Below, piece by piece: positions 7,682-16,598 of a stretch of 64,000 bases of DNA (its first letter is position 1; each line of letters opens with the position of its first letter). The DNA lies in NCBI GenBank assembly GCA_964567685.1, contig CAZMNO010000004.1, positions 62,001-126,000 on the forward strand, given 5' to 3'. The DNA is from UBA5972 sp964567685 (GTDB taxonomy: Bacteria > Pseudomonadota > Alphaproteobacteria > Rhodobacterales > Rhodobacteraceae). Below the pieces are notes generated by a model. That model searched no databases. It was not told the DNA's origin and saw only the letters and a list, made by a program, of their open reading frames with translations. The position numbers and the translations under genes were made by a program.

Positions 7682-9679
7682 CTATCTGTCTTTCCGGTCA
7701 ACTGGAAGTTCAATTTCAATCAACACTTCTCCGGCACGCACCTGTTGGCCGGCGGAAACGCTAATATTGCTGACAATACCGTCAGCCTCGGCTAAAAGCT
7801 CGTGCTGCATCTTCATGGCCTCCAGAACCGCCAGCCTGTCGCCCTTGACGATCGCCTGCCCCGGTTTGACAAAAACCTCAGTCAGATTGCCGGGCATCGG
7901 CGCCAGCAGCTGGTTTCCACAGTTCACTTCATCCGCAATATCAGCCGCACTGATCCGGTTGAGAGCTAGTGTAGTTCCCCCCGTCGCCAGATAGATTTTA
8001 CCGTCGGTCAGCAGAAACGCTGCAACTTCGCACCGCTGATCATCGATGCGAAGCGTGCCGCTCTCAAAAACAGCGGCGATCTGTTCCTCGCCCTCGCTGA
8101 CAACAATCCGGCCATCGCGGGATTGTGTGAGGTGAAGATCAAAAACCCGGTCATCCAACCCGAGTTTCATACGGCTTTTCAACTGGCCAGTACTCGACCA
8201 GCCCAACAAGTCCTGCCCTGACATTGGTGAGCGGGCAAAAGCCCGTTGCTGCAGTTCGCGATAGGCCAGCACGGCCGCGGTGGCGATTATGTCGAATCCG
8301 GCTGATCCAGTTCGCGGCCCCGCATCGCCGTAGGTTTCGGCTATGAAAGCGGTGGTTGCTTTGCCGTTGGCAAATCCTTCTTCTTCCAACAGCTCTATCA
8401 GGAAATCTCGATTGGTTTTCAAACCAAAAACCGCGCAGGACTTGAGACCGTCGATCAAGGTTTTCCTTGCCGCGTCGCGCGTGGTGCCATGTGCTATCAC
8501 CTTGGCCAGCATCGAATCGTAATAGGGGGATACCACCTGAGTTGAGTGAACACCGCTATCAATGCGCAGCATTGGCCCGGTCGCAGGCTGCCACAGTTCA
8601 ACCCGGCCACTGTCAGGCAGGAAATCATGTGCGGGGTCTTCGGCATAAAGGCGCACTTCAATCGCGTGACCGGTCAGTGTGACCTCGTCCTGGGTAAGTG
8701 GCAATGGTTGCTCTTGAGCTATATCAAACTGCATCGCCACCAGATCAAGCCCGGTGACCATTTCGGTGACGGGGTGCTCGACCTGAAGGCGCGTGTTCAT
8801 TTCCAGAAAGTAAAACGCTCCATCCTCACCAAGCAGAAACTCAACCGTTCCCGCGCCTTCATAATCGATGGCCTGTGCCGCCTTGATTGCAGCTTGTCCC
8901 ATTTGGGTGCGCAACTCCTCAGAAACGGCTGGGGAGGGGGCCTCTTCAATCACCTTCTGATGCCGCCTTTGAACCGAACAATCCCGTTCGCCGAGGTGAA
9001 GTGTATCCCCTTGCCGGTCGGCAAAAACCTGTATCTCTACATGGCGTGATCGTTCGATTGCCTTTTCAAGAATGAGCTCGCCTGACCCAAAGGCGCTGTC
9101 CGCCTCTGACCTGGCAAGTGCCAGTCCCGCAGTCAACCCATCCGGCGCAGTGATCATGCGCATGCCGCGCCCGCCGCCGCCTGCAGCCGCCTTGATCATG
9201 ACAGGATAGCCGATTGAGCTGGCGGCCTTGGCAAATGCATCGTCGGATTGATCAGACCCTTCGTAACCTGGCACGCAGGGGACACCAGCCTTGATCATCC
9301 TACGTTTGGCTTCGGCCTTGTTGCCCATCGCCGCAATGGCACTGGCGGAGGGGCCAACAAAGACCAACCCGGCCTTTGCGACTGCTTTTGCGAATTCAGC
9401 GCTTTCTGACAGAAAGCCATAGCCGGGGTGGATCGCTTGCGCTTTTGATTGCTTCGCCGCCTCAAGGATCTTGTGAATTGACAGATAGGACTCCGCCACC
9501 GGCCCTTCCCCGATCAAGATAGCCTGATCAGCGAATTCAACGTATTCAGCACCGGCATCTGCTTCGGTGTAAACTGCGATTGTGCGCAGCCCCAGTTTGC
9601 GCGCCGTTCGCATGATCCTAAGGGCGATTTCGCTCCGATTGGCCACAAGGACCGAGGAAAAAGGTCGGGAGTCACTCAC
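7682..9679 (-). CDS. Acyl-CoA carboxylase biotin carboxylase/BCCP (alpha) subunit
   Basis: A 665-residue protein with an N-terminal ATP-grasp biotin carboxylase (starting VLVANRSEIALRIMRTA; ATP loop GGGGRGMRM; EMNTRLQVEHPVTE) and a C-terminal biotinyl domain with EAMKM, in which Lys623 is the biotin site. It carboxylates biotin with ATP and bicarbonate for the carboxyltransferase encoded just upstream. I place the start at GTG 9679 because GAGGAA overlapping the upstream stop gives an ideal ribosome site, whereas the longer reading overlaps the neighbour with unrelated sequence. The acyl-CoA substrate (geranyl-, methylcrotonyl- or propionyl-type) cannot be fixed from sequence alone; the AtuA neighbour hints at a branched or terpenoid acyl-CoA. 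Confidence 0.9.
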   Translation of the reverse strand: MSDSRPFSSVLVANRSEIALRIMRTARKLGLRTIAVYTEADAGAEYVEFADQAILIGEGPVAESYLSIHKILEAAKQSKAQAIHPGYGFLSESAEFAKAVAKAGLVFVGPSASAIAAMGNKAEAKRRMIKAGVPCVPGYEGSDQSDDAFAKAASSIGYPVMIKAAAGGGGRGMRMITAPDGLTAGLALARSEADSAFGSGELILEKAIERSRHVEIQVFADRQGDTLHLGERDCSVQRRHQKVIEEAPSPAVSEELRTQMGQAAIKAAQAIDYEGAGTVEFLLGEDGAFYFLEMNTRLQVEHPVTEMVTGLDLVAMQFDIAQEQPLPLTQDEVTLTGHAIEVRLYAEDPAHDFLPDSGRVELWQPATGPMLRIDSGVHSTQVVSPYYDSMLAKVIAHGTTRDAARKTLIDGLKSCAVFGLKTNRDFLIELLEEEGFANGKATTAFIAETYGDAGPRTGSAGFDIIATAAVLAYRELQQRAFARSPMSGQDLLGWSSTGQLKSRMKLGLDDRVFDLHLTQSRDGRIVVSEGEEQIAAVFESGTLRIDDQRCEVAAFLLTDGKIYLATGGTTLALNRISAADIADEVNCGNQLLAPMPGNLTEVFVKPGQAIVKGDRLAVLEAMKMQHELLAEADGIVSNISVSAGQQVRAGEVLIEIELPVDRKDR

Positions 9680-9689
9680 TTTGATTTCC

Positions 9690-11315
9690 TCATATCCGCG
9701 CCACACCAAATGCATTCGGGCGAAGCTTTCTGACACGTGCCTCGGCACAGGTTTCAAGGCAGAACCCGATGACTTCGCGTGTATCGCGCGGATCGATCAT
9801 ACCGTGATCAAGTAATCGGCCGGAGGTATAAAATGCATCGGACTGCTGATCAAAATGCCGGGTTATCGCCTCTCGCTGTGCGGCCATTTGCTTTTCATCC
9901 AGCGGCAGGCCACGGCGCTTTGCGGCATTTGTCATGACCTGCTCCATGGTCAGTGCCGCCTGTTCGCCGCCCATCACCCCGGTGACGGCATTGGGCCAGG
10001 TAAACAGAAAATCCGCTTCATAGGCATAGCCGCACATGCCGTAATTCCCGGCACCGAAACTGGCTCCGATATAAAATGATATCTTTGGCACCCTGAGATT
10101 GGTCACTGCCTGGATCATCTTGGCCCCGTGCTTGATCATGCCGGCATGCTCATATTCCGCGCCCACCATGTATCCGGTGGTGTTATTCAGGAAAATCACC
10201 GGATGCCCCGCCTGATCGCAGGCTTGCAGAAAATGGGTCGCCTTGGCGGCACCATTGGGATCAATCGGGCCGTTATTGCCAATCAGTCCACAGGCCCTCC
10301 CGAAAACCGTGGCCTGAATGCATACGGTTGAGGGCCCGTAGTCCGGTTTGAAATCGATGAAATCAGACCCGTCGACAATCCGCGCTGCGACTTCGCGCAT
10401 GTCGTAAGGGCGGCGATAATCAATCGGGACCACACCGGCTATTTCGTCTGCCGGATAGGAAGGGCCCTTGAAACTGCTGGGATGTTTCAACTCAAACCCG
10501 CCGTTCCAGTCGAGCCTCTTTACAACGTCACGCGCGATTTCGATGCCATGGGCGTCGTTTTCCGCCAGATACTCCACCAGTCCCGTTGTTGAGGCGTGCA
10601 TTTCGGCACCACCCAACACCTGATCGTCGGCAACCTCGCCAGTGGCTGCACGCACCAGTGCAGCCCCCCCCAGCATTGCCATGCCATTTTTCCTGACGCC
10701 GATTACATAGTCGCTGAGCCCCGGCTGATAAGCCCCGCCAGCAGTCGAGGGGCCGTGCAATACCGTGATAACCGGAATGCCTGCAGCGCTCAGACGGGCA
10801 AGCCCTGCAAACATGCCGCCGCCATACGCCCAAAGCTCGACCGTATAGGCCATCAGATTGGCCCCGGCGCTTTCCACAAGATGGATGAAAGGCAGCTTTT
10901 GCTTTGCTGCGATATCAAGCCCGCCCAATGCCTTTTCCACGGTTTTGGCGGTGGCGGCACCGGCATTGATGCCGCTGTCGTCAACGAATACCAGACAGCG
11001 TGCCCCAGAGACAAAACCGACCCCGATGATGGCAGAAGCCCCCGGAACGCTGGTCTCTGGATCAGTGTCGTCAACCAGATAAGACGCCATATTGTAAAGC
11101 TCGAGAAACGGCATTCCTGGGTCGAGCAGTGTCGCCAGCCTTTCACGTGGCGAAAGCTGGCCACGTTCCTCAAACCTGGCACGGCGCCTTTCTGAAAGCG
11201 CCTCGGCGCGGGCTTCAAGATCCCGCATTTTGTCTATCAACGCCTGCATGTCGCTGCGATTGGCCTTGAACTCGGGTGAGGCGGGGTCTGTATTGGACTG
11301 GAAGACGGCCATCAT
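9690..11315 (-). CDS. Acyl-CoA carboxylase carboxyltransferase (beta) subunit
   Basis: A 541-residue carboxyltransferase of the methylcrotonyl-/geranyl-CoA type. Landmarks are the N-terminal RERLATLLDPGMPFLEL, HGPSTAGGAYQPGLSDYVIGV, the oxyanion-forming GYMVGAEYEHAGMIKHGAKM, and the late GASFGAGNYGMCGYAYEADF. It moves carboxyl from biotin to an acyl-CoA. The start ATG at 11315 (or the next codon, 11312) overlaps the stop of the AtuA-type gene (TGATGATG), indicating translational coupling. It is followed at once by the alpha subunit. Confidence 0.9.
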   Translation of the reverse strand: MMAVFQSNTDPASPEFKANRSDMQALIDKMRDLEARAEALSERRRARFEERGQLSPRERLATLLDPGMPFLELYNMASYLVDDTDPETSVPGASAIIGVGFVSGARCLVFVDDSGINAGAATAKTVEKALGGLDIAAKQKLPFIHLVESAGANLMAYTVELWAYGGGMFAGLARLSAAGIPVITVLHGPSTAGGAYQPGLSDYVIGVRKNGMAMLGGAALVRAATGEVADDQVLGGAEMHASTTGLVEYLAENDAHGIEIARDVVKRLDWNGGFELKHPSSFKGPSYPADEIAGVVPIDYRRPYDMREVAARIVDGSDFIDFKPDYGPSTVCIQATVFGRACGLIGNNGPIDPNGAAKATHFLQACDQAGHPVIFLNNTTGYMVGAEYEHAGMIKHGAKMIQAVTNLRVPKISFYIGASFGAGNYGMCGYAYEADFLFTWPNAVTGVMGGEQAALTMEQVMTNAAKRRGLPLDEKQMAAQREAITRHFDQQSDAFYTSGRLLDHGMIDPRDTREVIGFCLETCAEARVRKLRPNAFGVARI

Positions 11316-13102
11316 CAGCTTTCGATCAGGGATTGCGGTATGCCCACGTTATGCTGAAGCACGAGTTGCGCATAGCCCTTTGCCTGAGGATCGGCGCGCA
11401 GGCTGGAGGTGCCACCGCCACCTAGAACGCGGGTCAGGACGATATTCATCGCGTGAATGCCGCGGAGGTGATAGCGCTTGACCTCGCCTTTCAGGAAATG
11501 CGCAAACAACTCAGCGATGGCGGTTTCGTCAAGTGCCGCCCAGATATGCGGCAGATATTCCGGTCTGCGCGCGATCACCCCAATATTGGCACTATCACCC
11601 TTATCCCCACTGCGGGCCCAGGCAAGGCGGATCAAAGGGACCTCGATCATGGCTTCTTCCGTGGCTGCTGAAACCGGTGCACGCGGTTTAACAATTGAAG
11701 ATGTCGAGGTTGCCGCCAGAGGTGGTGTAAACTTCGTTTCACCCGACTGGTCTGCAATGGTAATCGAAACATCGCTTTTGGGCAGCAGAAACGAATACAA
11801 TGCCATCACTGGCGAAGGTTTCGGGCGCGCACCGGCAAAACCTGAAAGGCCCGGTGGGGCCGACAGGGCCAGCCCCGTGGCCTCTTTCAGAAAAAGTCCG
11901 ACACCCGCCGCTTGCGGATGCCTGACCGCGATTTTGGCGTTTACCTCGCGAGCCGGGCCAGACTGGCGGGCAGCACCGAACTGGCTTTCGGCCCCGAGAA
12001 TTTCAACGCTTGTCTCGCTGAAATCCGGTGCATTCTGCTGGGCCAGCATCGCGCTTACCCGCGCCAGTGCCGTTTTTGCAAAGAGTTCGGCTTTGCGTTC
12101 GGCATCGATCCCGTAATAGCCAAAGAGATGTCCGCCGCGAAAACCATCATGCCAGGTCAGGCAGGTCTTGTATGTGTCAGAAGTCGGGCGCCCAATGGCC
12201 CCTTCCACCTCCACAATATCCGGTCCGGTTTCCGTCAACCGCACCTCTGAGAAATCGCAAACCACGTCGGGCAGGGTGTAGTTTTGTGGATCCCCGATTT
12301 CATAGACCAGCTGTTCAGCCACGGTGCCGATGCTGACCTTTCCACCCGAGCCCTGCGGTTTGCCAACGGTGAATTTCCCGTCAGACCGCACATTGACAAT
12401 CGGATAGCCAATCGTGCCCAAACTATCGGCGACGCTCTCCCAATCGGTGAAATTCCCTCCGGTCGTTTGCGTCCCACACTCAATGATATGACCGGCCAGT
12501 GAACCGGCAGCCAGCAAGTCCAGATCGGTTTCGGACCAGCCGAAAGCATGAATACAGGCCCCCAGCGTGACAGCACTGTCGACACAGCGACCGGTGATGA
12601 CAATATCGGCCCCACTGGCCAGTGCCGCTGCAATCGGGAAGGCACCGAGATAGGCGTTTACGCTGCCGACCAGCCGGGTTTCAGGAAATGCGGCACCCGT
12701 GAACATTTCCCTGTAACCGGCCTTTGCCAGCGTGGGCAATTGCGGCATCAGATCATCGCCTTTAACAACGGCAACCTTGAGATCCAGGCCCTCTTGTTCG
12801 ATCAGGATTCTGAGTGCCGCTGCGCAGGCATCGGGGTTTACCCCCCCGGCATTTGAAATCACTTTCACCTGTTGCTGGGCAATCGAAGTCAGGTTAGGGG
12901 CCATCGCACCGGTGATAAAATCACCTGCGTATCCGAGGTTTCCATCCTTGGCACGCATCCGCGCCAAAATCGCCATCGTGATCTCGGCAAGGTAGTCGTA
13001 GACGATATAATCCAGCCCTCCGCCCGCCAGAAGCTGCGCGGTGGCGACGGGTGCATCGCCCCAAAACCCACTGGCCCCTCCGATTTTGATAGAATCCTTC
13101 AT
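11315..13102 (-). CDS. AtuA-family protein (acyclic terpene utilisation, DUF1446-type)
   Basis: A 595-residue two-part protein. The N-terminal DUF1446 part starts IGGASGFWGDAP and contains VISNAGGVNPDA and ITGRCVDSAVTLG. A C-terminal AtuA-like domain of about 100 residues begins near PLIRLAWARSGDKGDSANIG. AtuA is required for citronellol and geraniol growth in Pseudomonas but its reaction is not established. It heads a leftward operon with both carboxylase subunits, overlapping the beta-subunit start. No acyl-CoA dehydrogenase, isohexenylglutaconyl-CoA hydratase or lyase genes are adjacent, so a complete terpenoid pathway is not demonstrated. Confidence 0.85.
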   Translation of the reverse strand: MKDSIKIGGASGFWGDAPVATAQLLAGGGLDYIVYDYLAEITMAILARMRAKDGNLGYAGDFITGAMAPNLTSIAQQQVKVISNAGGVNPDACAAALRILIEQEGLDLKVAVVKGDDLMPQLPTLAKAGYREMFTGAAFPETRLVGSVNAYLGAFPIAAALASGADIVITGRCVDSAVTLGACIHAFGWSETDLDLLAAGSLAGHIIECGTQTTGGNFTDWESVADSLGTIGYPIVNVRSDGKFTVGKPQGSGGKVSIGTVAEQLVYEIGDPQNYTLPDVVCDFSEVRLTETGPDIVEVEGAIGRPTSDTYKTCLTWHDGFRGGHLFGYYGIDAERKAELFAKTALARVSAMLAQQNAPDFSETSVEILGAESQFGAARQSGPAREVNAKIAVRHPQAAGVGLFLKEATGLALSAPPGLSGFAGARPKPSPVMALYSFLLPKSDVSITIADQSGETKFTPPLAATSTSSIVKPRAPVSAATEEAMIEVPLIRLAWARSGDKGDSANIGVIARRPEYLPHIWAALDETAIAELFAHFLKGEVKRYHLRGIHAMNIVLTRVLGGGGTSSLRADPQAKGYAQLVLQHNVGIPQSLIES

Positions 13103-13617
13103 ATCCCGGTGCCGCGAAACCTATACGGTTTCATCAAAGATAATTGTCGCTTGCAGCACAAGGCAATGCGGAAGAATCCTCGGGCATGTCAGAATTGACG
13201 TTGCGGCATATTGTACTGGCAGTGCGGACCTAAAGGATCACAAATGATCCTGAAGCGATTCAGATAGGTAGAGAATGGTATTGAGGGTGGTTGGTGGTGT
13301 TTCGGCTTAAAACTTTCAAGCTGCCGACCAGACCGATTGGCCGGGCTTAAGGGCTTTCCGCGACACTGTGTGGCTTCAACCTATCAGTTGAGTATCCGGT
13401 CGAACATGCGGGTTTTTTTATCAAAAAGGGCATATACATTTTCCCGCATATTCAAAGAGTCTCATAAGAGAAAACCCTCATTTTTCCCATATTGGTATAT
13501 ATTTGGTATAGAAAAATAAAGGTTTGGTTTTAATTCGGTTTAGTGTAAAGTGGCCTGATAAACAAAGTACATCCGCGCTCAAGCGGCGTGCAAAACAACT
13601 CGAAAAAGGGGGGCCTC
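13103..13617. other. Intergenic region between AtuA operon and ammonium transporter
   Basis: About 515 bases without a supportable gene. It must contain divergent promoters for the leftward AtuA operon and the rightward amt gene. The right half is AT-rich and holds the duplicated TTGGTAT element (13491-13509). The last 15 bases before amt include AGGGGGG as a ribosome site. No convincing sigma-54 promoter (TGGCAC-N5-TTGC) was found, although the gene is a nitrogen transporter. Confidence 0.5.
13491..13509 (+). promoter_or_regulatory. Candidate operator: tandem TTGGTAT repeats upstream of amt
   Basis: TTGGTAT occurs at 13492-13498 and again at 13503-13509, an 11-base period, so both lie on nearly the same helix face. 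The element ends 108 bases before the amt start. The complement of the region at 25731-25748, beside the GntR gene, gives the same arrangement and matches at 15 of 18 positions. Operator function is inferred from the repeat and the sharing. Confidence 0.5.
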
Positions 13618-15000
13618 ATGGAGGAACAACTCGCACAATTGGCGGAACAGGTTGCGGCGCTTAAAGCCAGCGCTGGTACCACCAATACCGTTTTCGCGGA
13701 AACATACTATTATTTAACCATCCCGCTGATGATCCTGATTCACGCGGGTTTTCTGGCCTACGAGATGGGCGCCTCACGGCACAAGAACGTGCTGTCTTCG
13801 GGCGTGAAAAACATCCTGGCCTTTGCCTTCATGCTGCCGACTTTCTGGTATTTCGGCTGGTGGGTCTACTGGGGCTTCCCGACCGGTCTGCCGGGTGCTG
13901 CGGGTCCGAATGGTATTTCGGGTTCGGAATACGCCAGTGCAATCGCACTGCCGTGGGTCGAGTATATGGGCCCGAATATCGCCGACAACGCGTCCGGTGT
14001 GTTCTGGGGCGCTTTTGCCATGTTTGCGGCGACGACTGCTTCGATCATGTCAGGTGCCGTGATCGAGCGCATTCAGACGGTCGGTTTCGTCATCTGCGCT
14101 ATTGTTCTGGGCTCGTTTGCCTGGGTCGTGGCAGCCGCCTGGGGCTGGCATGCTGACGGCTGGATGGTTCAGAAATGGGGCGTTCATGACTTCGGCGCTG
14201 CCGGTCTGGTTCACGCTGTCGCCGGCTTCTTTGCGCTAGGCGTTTTGATGAACCTTGGTCCGCGTATCGGCAAGTTCAATGACGATGGCACTGCCAACCA
14301 TATCGCAGGCCATAACATGCCACTGACCTGTGTCGGTCTTATGCTCATCATCGCCGGTTTCTGGGGTTTCCTTATGGCTTGTGTGATCGTTCCGGGTGAA
14401 GCCTGGTCTTGGTTCCCGGATAAGTTTGCCACCATCTACGGCACACCGATTACACTTTCTGCACTTTCCTTCAACATCCTGATGGCTATGGCAGGCGGTA
14501 CCATTGGTGCATGGCTGATGACCCGCGATCCGTTCTGGATGATGTCTGGTATGCTGGCCGGGATCATCTCTGCTGCTTCTGGTCTTGACATCTACTGGCC
14601 GGGTCTGACCCTTCTGGTATCGTTCGGTGCTGGTGTAATCCTGCAACCGGCAGCCGCCATCCTTGAGAGGTTCAAGATCGACGATGCGGTCGGCGCGGTC
14701 ACCGTGCACGGCACCATCGGGGTCTACGGGGTAGTCATGCTTGGCATATTTGCCAGCGGATTCCCGGCGCTTCAGGGCGAAGGGGCGCCCGTCATCACCC
14801 TTTGGGGCCAAGTTCTTGGTGCAATTGTCTTCGCGCTGATCGGTTTTGTTCCAGGCTGGATCACTGCTTTCATCCTGAAATCGGTTGGAATGTTGCGCGT
14901 ACCGGCCAATGCGGAAGAGCACGGTCTCGACCCGGTCAAAGTTGCTGCTCAGGCCTATCCTGAAGGCATCCCGATTTCGCATCCTGCGGCTCTGGGCTAA
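13618..15000 (+). CDS. Divergent Amt-family ammonium/methylammonium transporter
   Basis: A 460-residue polytopic membrane protein of the Amt/Mep/Rh family with about 11 membrane spans. The channel signatures are kept: Asp191 and His199 in DFGAAGLVHAVAG, and His364 in VTVHGTIGVYG, the pore histidine pair. It departs from the classical AmtB pattern: there is an N-terminal amphipathic stretch (EEQLAQLAEQVAALKASAG), the family's usual Phe-rich vestibule differs, and SRHKNVLSSGVKN is retained. ATG 13618 is chosen because of AGGGGGG just upstream. It is followed 24 bases later by a tiny membrane protein gene and a strong terminator. Transport of ammonium, methylammonium or both is possible; the tandem operator shared with the methylamine cluster favours a link to methylamine. 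Confidence 0.85.
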   Translation: MEEQLAQLAEQVAALKASAGTTNTVFAETYYYLTIPLMILIHAGFLAYEMGASRHKNVLSSGVKNILAFAFMLPTFWYFGWWVYWGFPTGLPGAAGPNGISGSEYASAIALPWVEYMGPNIADNASGVFWGAFAMFAATTASIMSGAVIERIQTVGFVICAIVLGSFAWVVAAAWGWHADGWMVQKWGVHDFGAAGLVHAVAGFFALGVLMNLGPRIGKFNDDGTANHIAGHNMPLTCVGLMLIIAGFWGFLMACVIVPGEAWSWFPDKFATIYGTPITLSALSFNILMAMAGGTIGAWLMTRDPFWMMSGMLAGIISAASGLDIYWPGLTLLVSFGAGVILQPAAAILERFKIDDAVGAVTVHGTIGVYGVVMLGIFASGFPALQGEGAPVITLWGQVLGAIVFALIGFVPGWITAFILKSVGMLRVPANAEEHGLDPVKVAAQAYPEGIPISHPAALG

Positions 15001-15024
15001 CCTAACACTTGAAAGGAAAAGAAG

Positions 15025-15195
15025 ATGGGATTTCCGTTTGATACAGCAGACTGGTCAGTCGTCGAAGGGGCCATGTACATGGGCGCCAATGGCGGCGCTC
15101 CGGCGCTCTACACCTGGCTTTCGGTCGCCGTGATGGTCGGAGCACTTTGGTTGGGAAACCGAATGGAGCACAAGCTCTACGATGACTACAAGTAA
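15025..15195 (+). CDS. 56-residue single-span membrane microprotein downstream of amt
   Basis: A short gene translating as MGFPFDTADWSVVEGAMYMG... and ending HKLYDDYK. It has a likely membrane span at residues about 23-45 (ALYTWLSVAVMVGALWLG), a Trp/acidic N-terminal part and a charged C-terminus. The ribosome site AAAGGAAAAGAAG precedes the ATG, the gap to amt is only 24 bases, and a strong terminator follows 22 bases after the stop, so amt and this gene form a closed two-gene unit. No family name is known to me. It could be an accessory subunit of the transporter; this is inferred from position. Confidence 0.7.
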   Translation: MGFPFDTADWSVVEGAMYMGANGGAPALYTWLSVAVMVGALWLGNRMEHKLYDDYK

Positions 15196-15217
15196 AGCTT
15201 TATAAACGATGTGAACC

Positions 15218-15245
15218 AAAAGGGCCGCCTTATGGTGGCCCTTTT
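15218..15245 (+). terminator. Rho-independent terminator of the amt operon
   Basis: AAAAGGGCCGCC (15218-15229), loop TTAT, GGTGGCCCTTTT (15234-15245): a 12-base-pair stem with one G-T pair, followed by GCTTTGC. It lies 22 bases after the microprotein stop. The 3' arm ends in four T residues, as expected for an intrinsic terminator. Confidence 0.85.
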
Positions 15246-15334
15246 GCTTTGCAGTTGATGAAAGGCGACATAAGGTTGGTGAGAGAAGCAATACATAAAT
15301 TGATGTCGGTCGAGATAGGAGCACGATACCGCCT

Positions 15335-16549
15335 TTGACTGATAAGCCCGACCTTCCCTTCCTGGACATGGCCGAACCCGGGTTTTCCACCCGGTCGCAG
15401 GCCGTATATGACGCGCGGGCAAAAAGCTGGTGTGCCCGCACGCCTTATGGGCTGGCGGTGCTGCGGCACCGCGAGGTTGGCCAGTTGCTGTGTGATCGGC
15501 GCTTGCGGCAGGGCAGCTATGCCTGGCCTGACATCAACGGTTTGAGGGGAAGCTTTGCGGAATTCTGGAAACGCAGCATCATCAGCCGGGAGGGTAAGGT
15601 TCACAAGACGCTGCGGTCGCTGGCGGTTCCCTCATTGTCGCAAGATTTCGTTGAATCTCTCAGACCCGAATTTGACCGTATCGCAGACCGGCTGGCGCGG
15701 AGGTTTGTTTCGCGTGGCCAGGGGGAGTTCATGGCAGAATTCAGCACACCCTTTGCCGGGCAGGCAATCTGCATCCTGCTGGGGTTGCCAGATGATCGCT
15801 GGCTCGAGGTTGCGGAGAATGCCATTGCCCTTGGCTTTGCCATGGGGGTTGACTGTAAAATCCATGAGCCTGAGTTCAACGCGGCCTGTGATCAGTTGAT
15901 GCATCTTGCCGACGAACTGATTGGTCAAGTACGCGAAGGGCGGAACCGGGACTCATATGTTGCACGGCTTGTTGAACGTTTCGATAACTGCGAGGCGCTG
16001 GATGAGCAGGCTCTGCGCGACATGATCGTCATCTCCGTTTTTGGCGGGGTCGATACCACCCGTGCCCAGCTTGGCTTTGCGGTCGATATGTTCATCAATC
16101 ACCCCGACCAGTGGCAGCTTCTATGCGCCAATCCCAGCCTGATTCCACCTGCAATAGAAGAGATCATCCGAACCCATCCAACGACGACCTGGAGCACCCG
16201 CGAGGCCATGGAAGATTTTCATTTCAAGGGCGTTCGTATCCCTCAAGGTGAAACTCTTCACATGCTCGTCAATGCTTCGGCCACCGACCCAGCGGTCTGC
16301 GATGATCCTGCTTTTGATATAACGGCCCGGCGCAAGATGCATTTCGGCTTTGGGGGTGGCGCACATCACTGCCTTGGCCAGATGGTCGCCCGCACGGATA
16401 TGTCGGCGGCGCTTGCAGCTCTGTCAAGCTTGGTTGAGCGCTGGGATTATACAGGCGAACCTGAATGGTTGCCTGATAGCGGCAATACCAGCCCGATACG
16501 TCTGCCTGTGCGCGCTTACAGAGTGGAAAGTGCGGATACTCAGACGTGA
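15335..16549 (+). CDS. Cytochrome P450 (soluble bacterial type)
   Basis: A 404-residue haem monooxygenase. The haem loop is FGFGGGAHHCLG with Cys346 as thiolate ligand. The K-helix ExxR is EEIIR (275-279). The I-helix oxygen-activation motif is GGVDT (237-241), with Asp instead of the more common Glu. There is no membrane anchor, so it is a class I enzyme needing ferredoxin and reductase, neither of which is adjacent. The start is a TTG at 15335 behind TAGGAG; an ATG at 15368 lacks a ribosome site. The substrate cannot be predicted. It follows the amt terminator, so it is transcribed separately. Confidence 0.9.
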   Translation: MTDKPDLPFLDMAEPGFSTRSQAVYDARAKSWCARTPYGLAVLRHREVGQLLCDRRLRQGSYAWPDINGLRGSFAEFWKRSIISREGKVHKTLRSLAVPSLSQDFVESLRPEFDRIADRLARRFVSRGQGEFMAEFSTPFAGQAICILLGLPDDRWLEVAENAIALGFAMGVDCKIHEPEFNAACDQLMHLADELIGQVREGRNRDSYVARLVERFDNCEALDEQALRDMIVISVFGGVDTTRAQLGFAVDMFINHPDQWQLLCANPSLIPPAIEEIIRTHPTTTWSTREAMEDFHFKGVRIPQGETLHMLVNASATDPAVCDDPAFDITARRKMHFGFGGGAHHCLGQMVARTDMSAALAALSSLVERWDYTGEPEWLPDSGNTSPIRLPVRAYRVESADTQT

Positions 16550-16598
16550 CCGGGGAAGTTGATTGATCTGGCATTTGACTATTGCCGCCAGCAGCCAC

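Noticed and set aside
13103..13617. Possible sigma-54 promoter for amt
   Set aside because: No TGGCAC-N5-TTGC arrangement was found upstream of the gene.
14236..14982. Long antisense open frame opposite amt
   Set aside because: It mirrors codon bias of the amt gene; composition is unlike a real protein (His/Arg/Asp-rich), and amt has clear family motifs.
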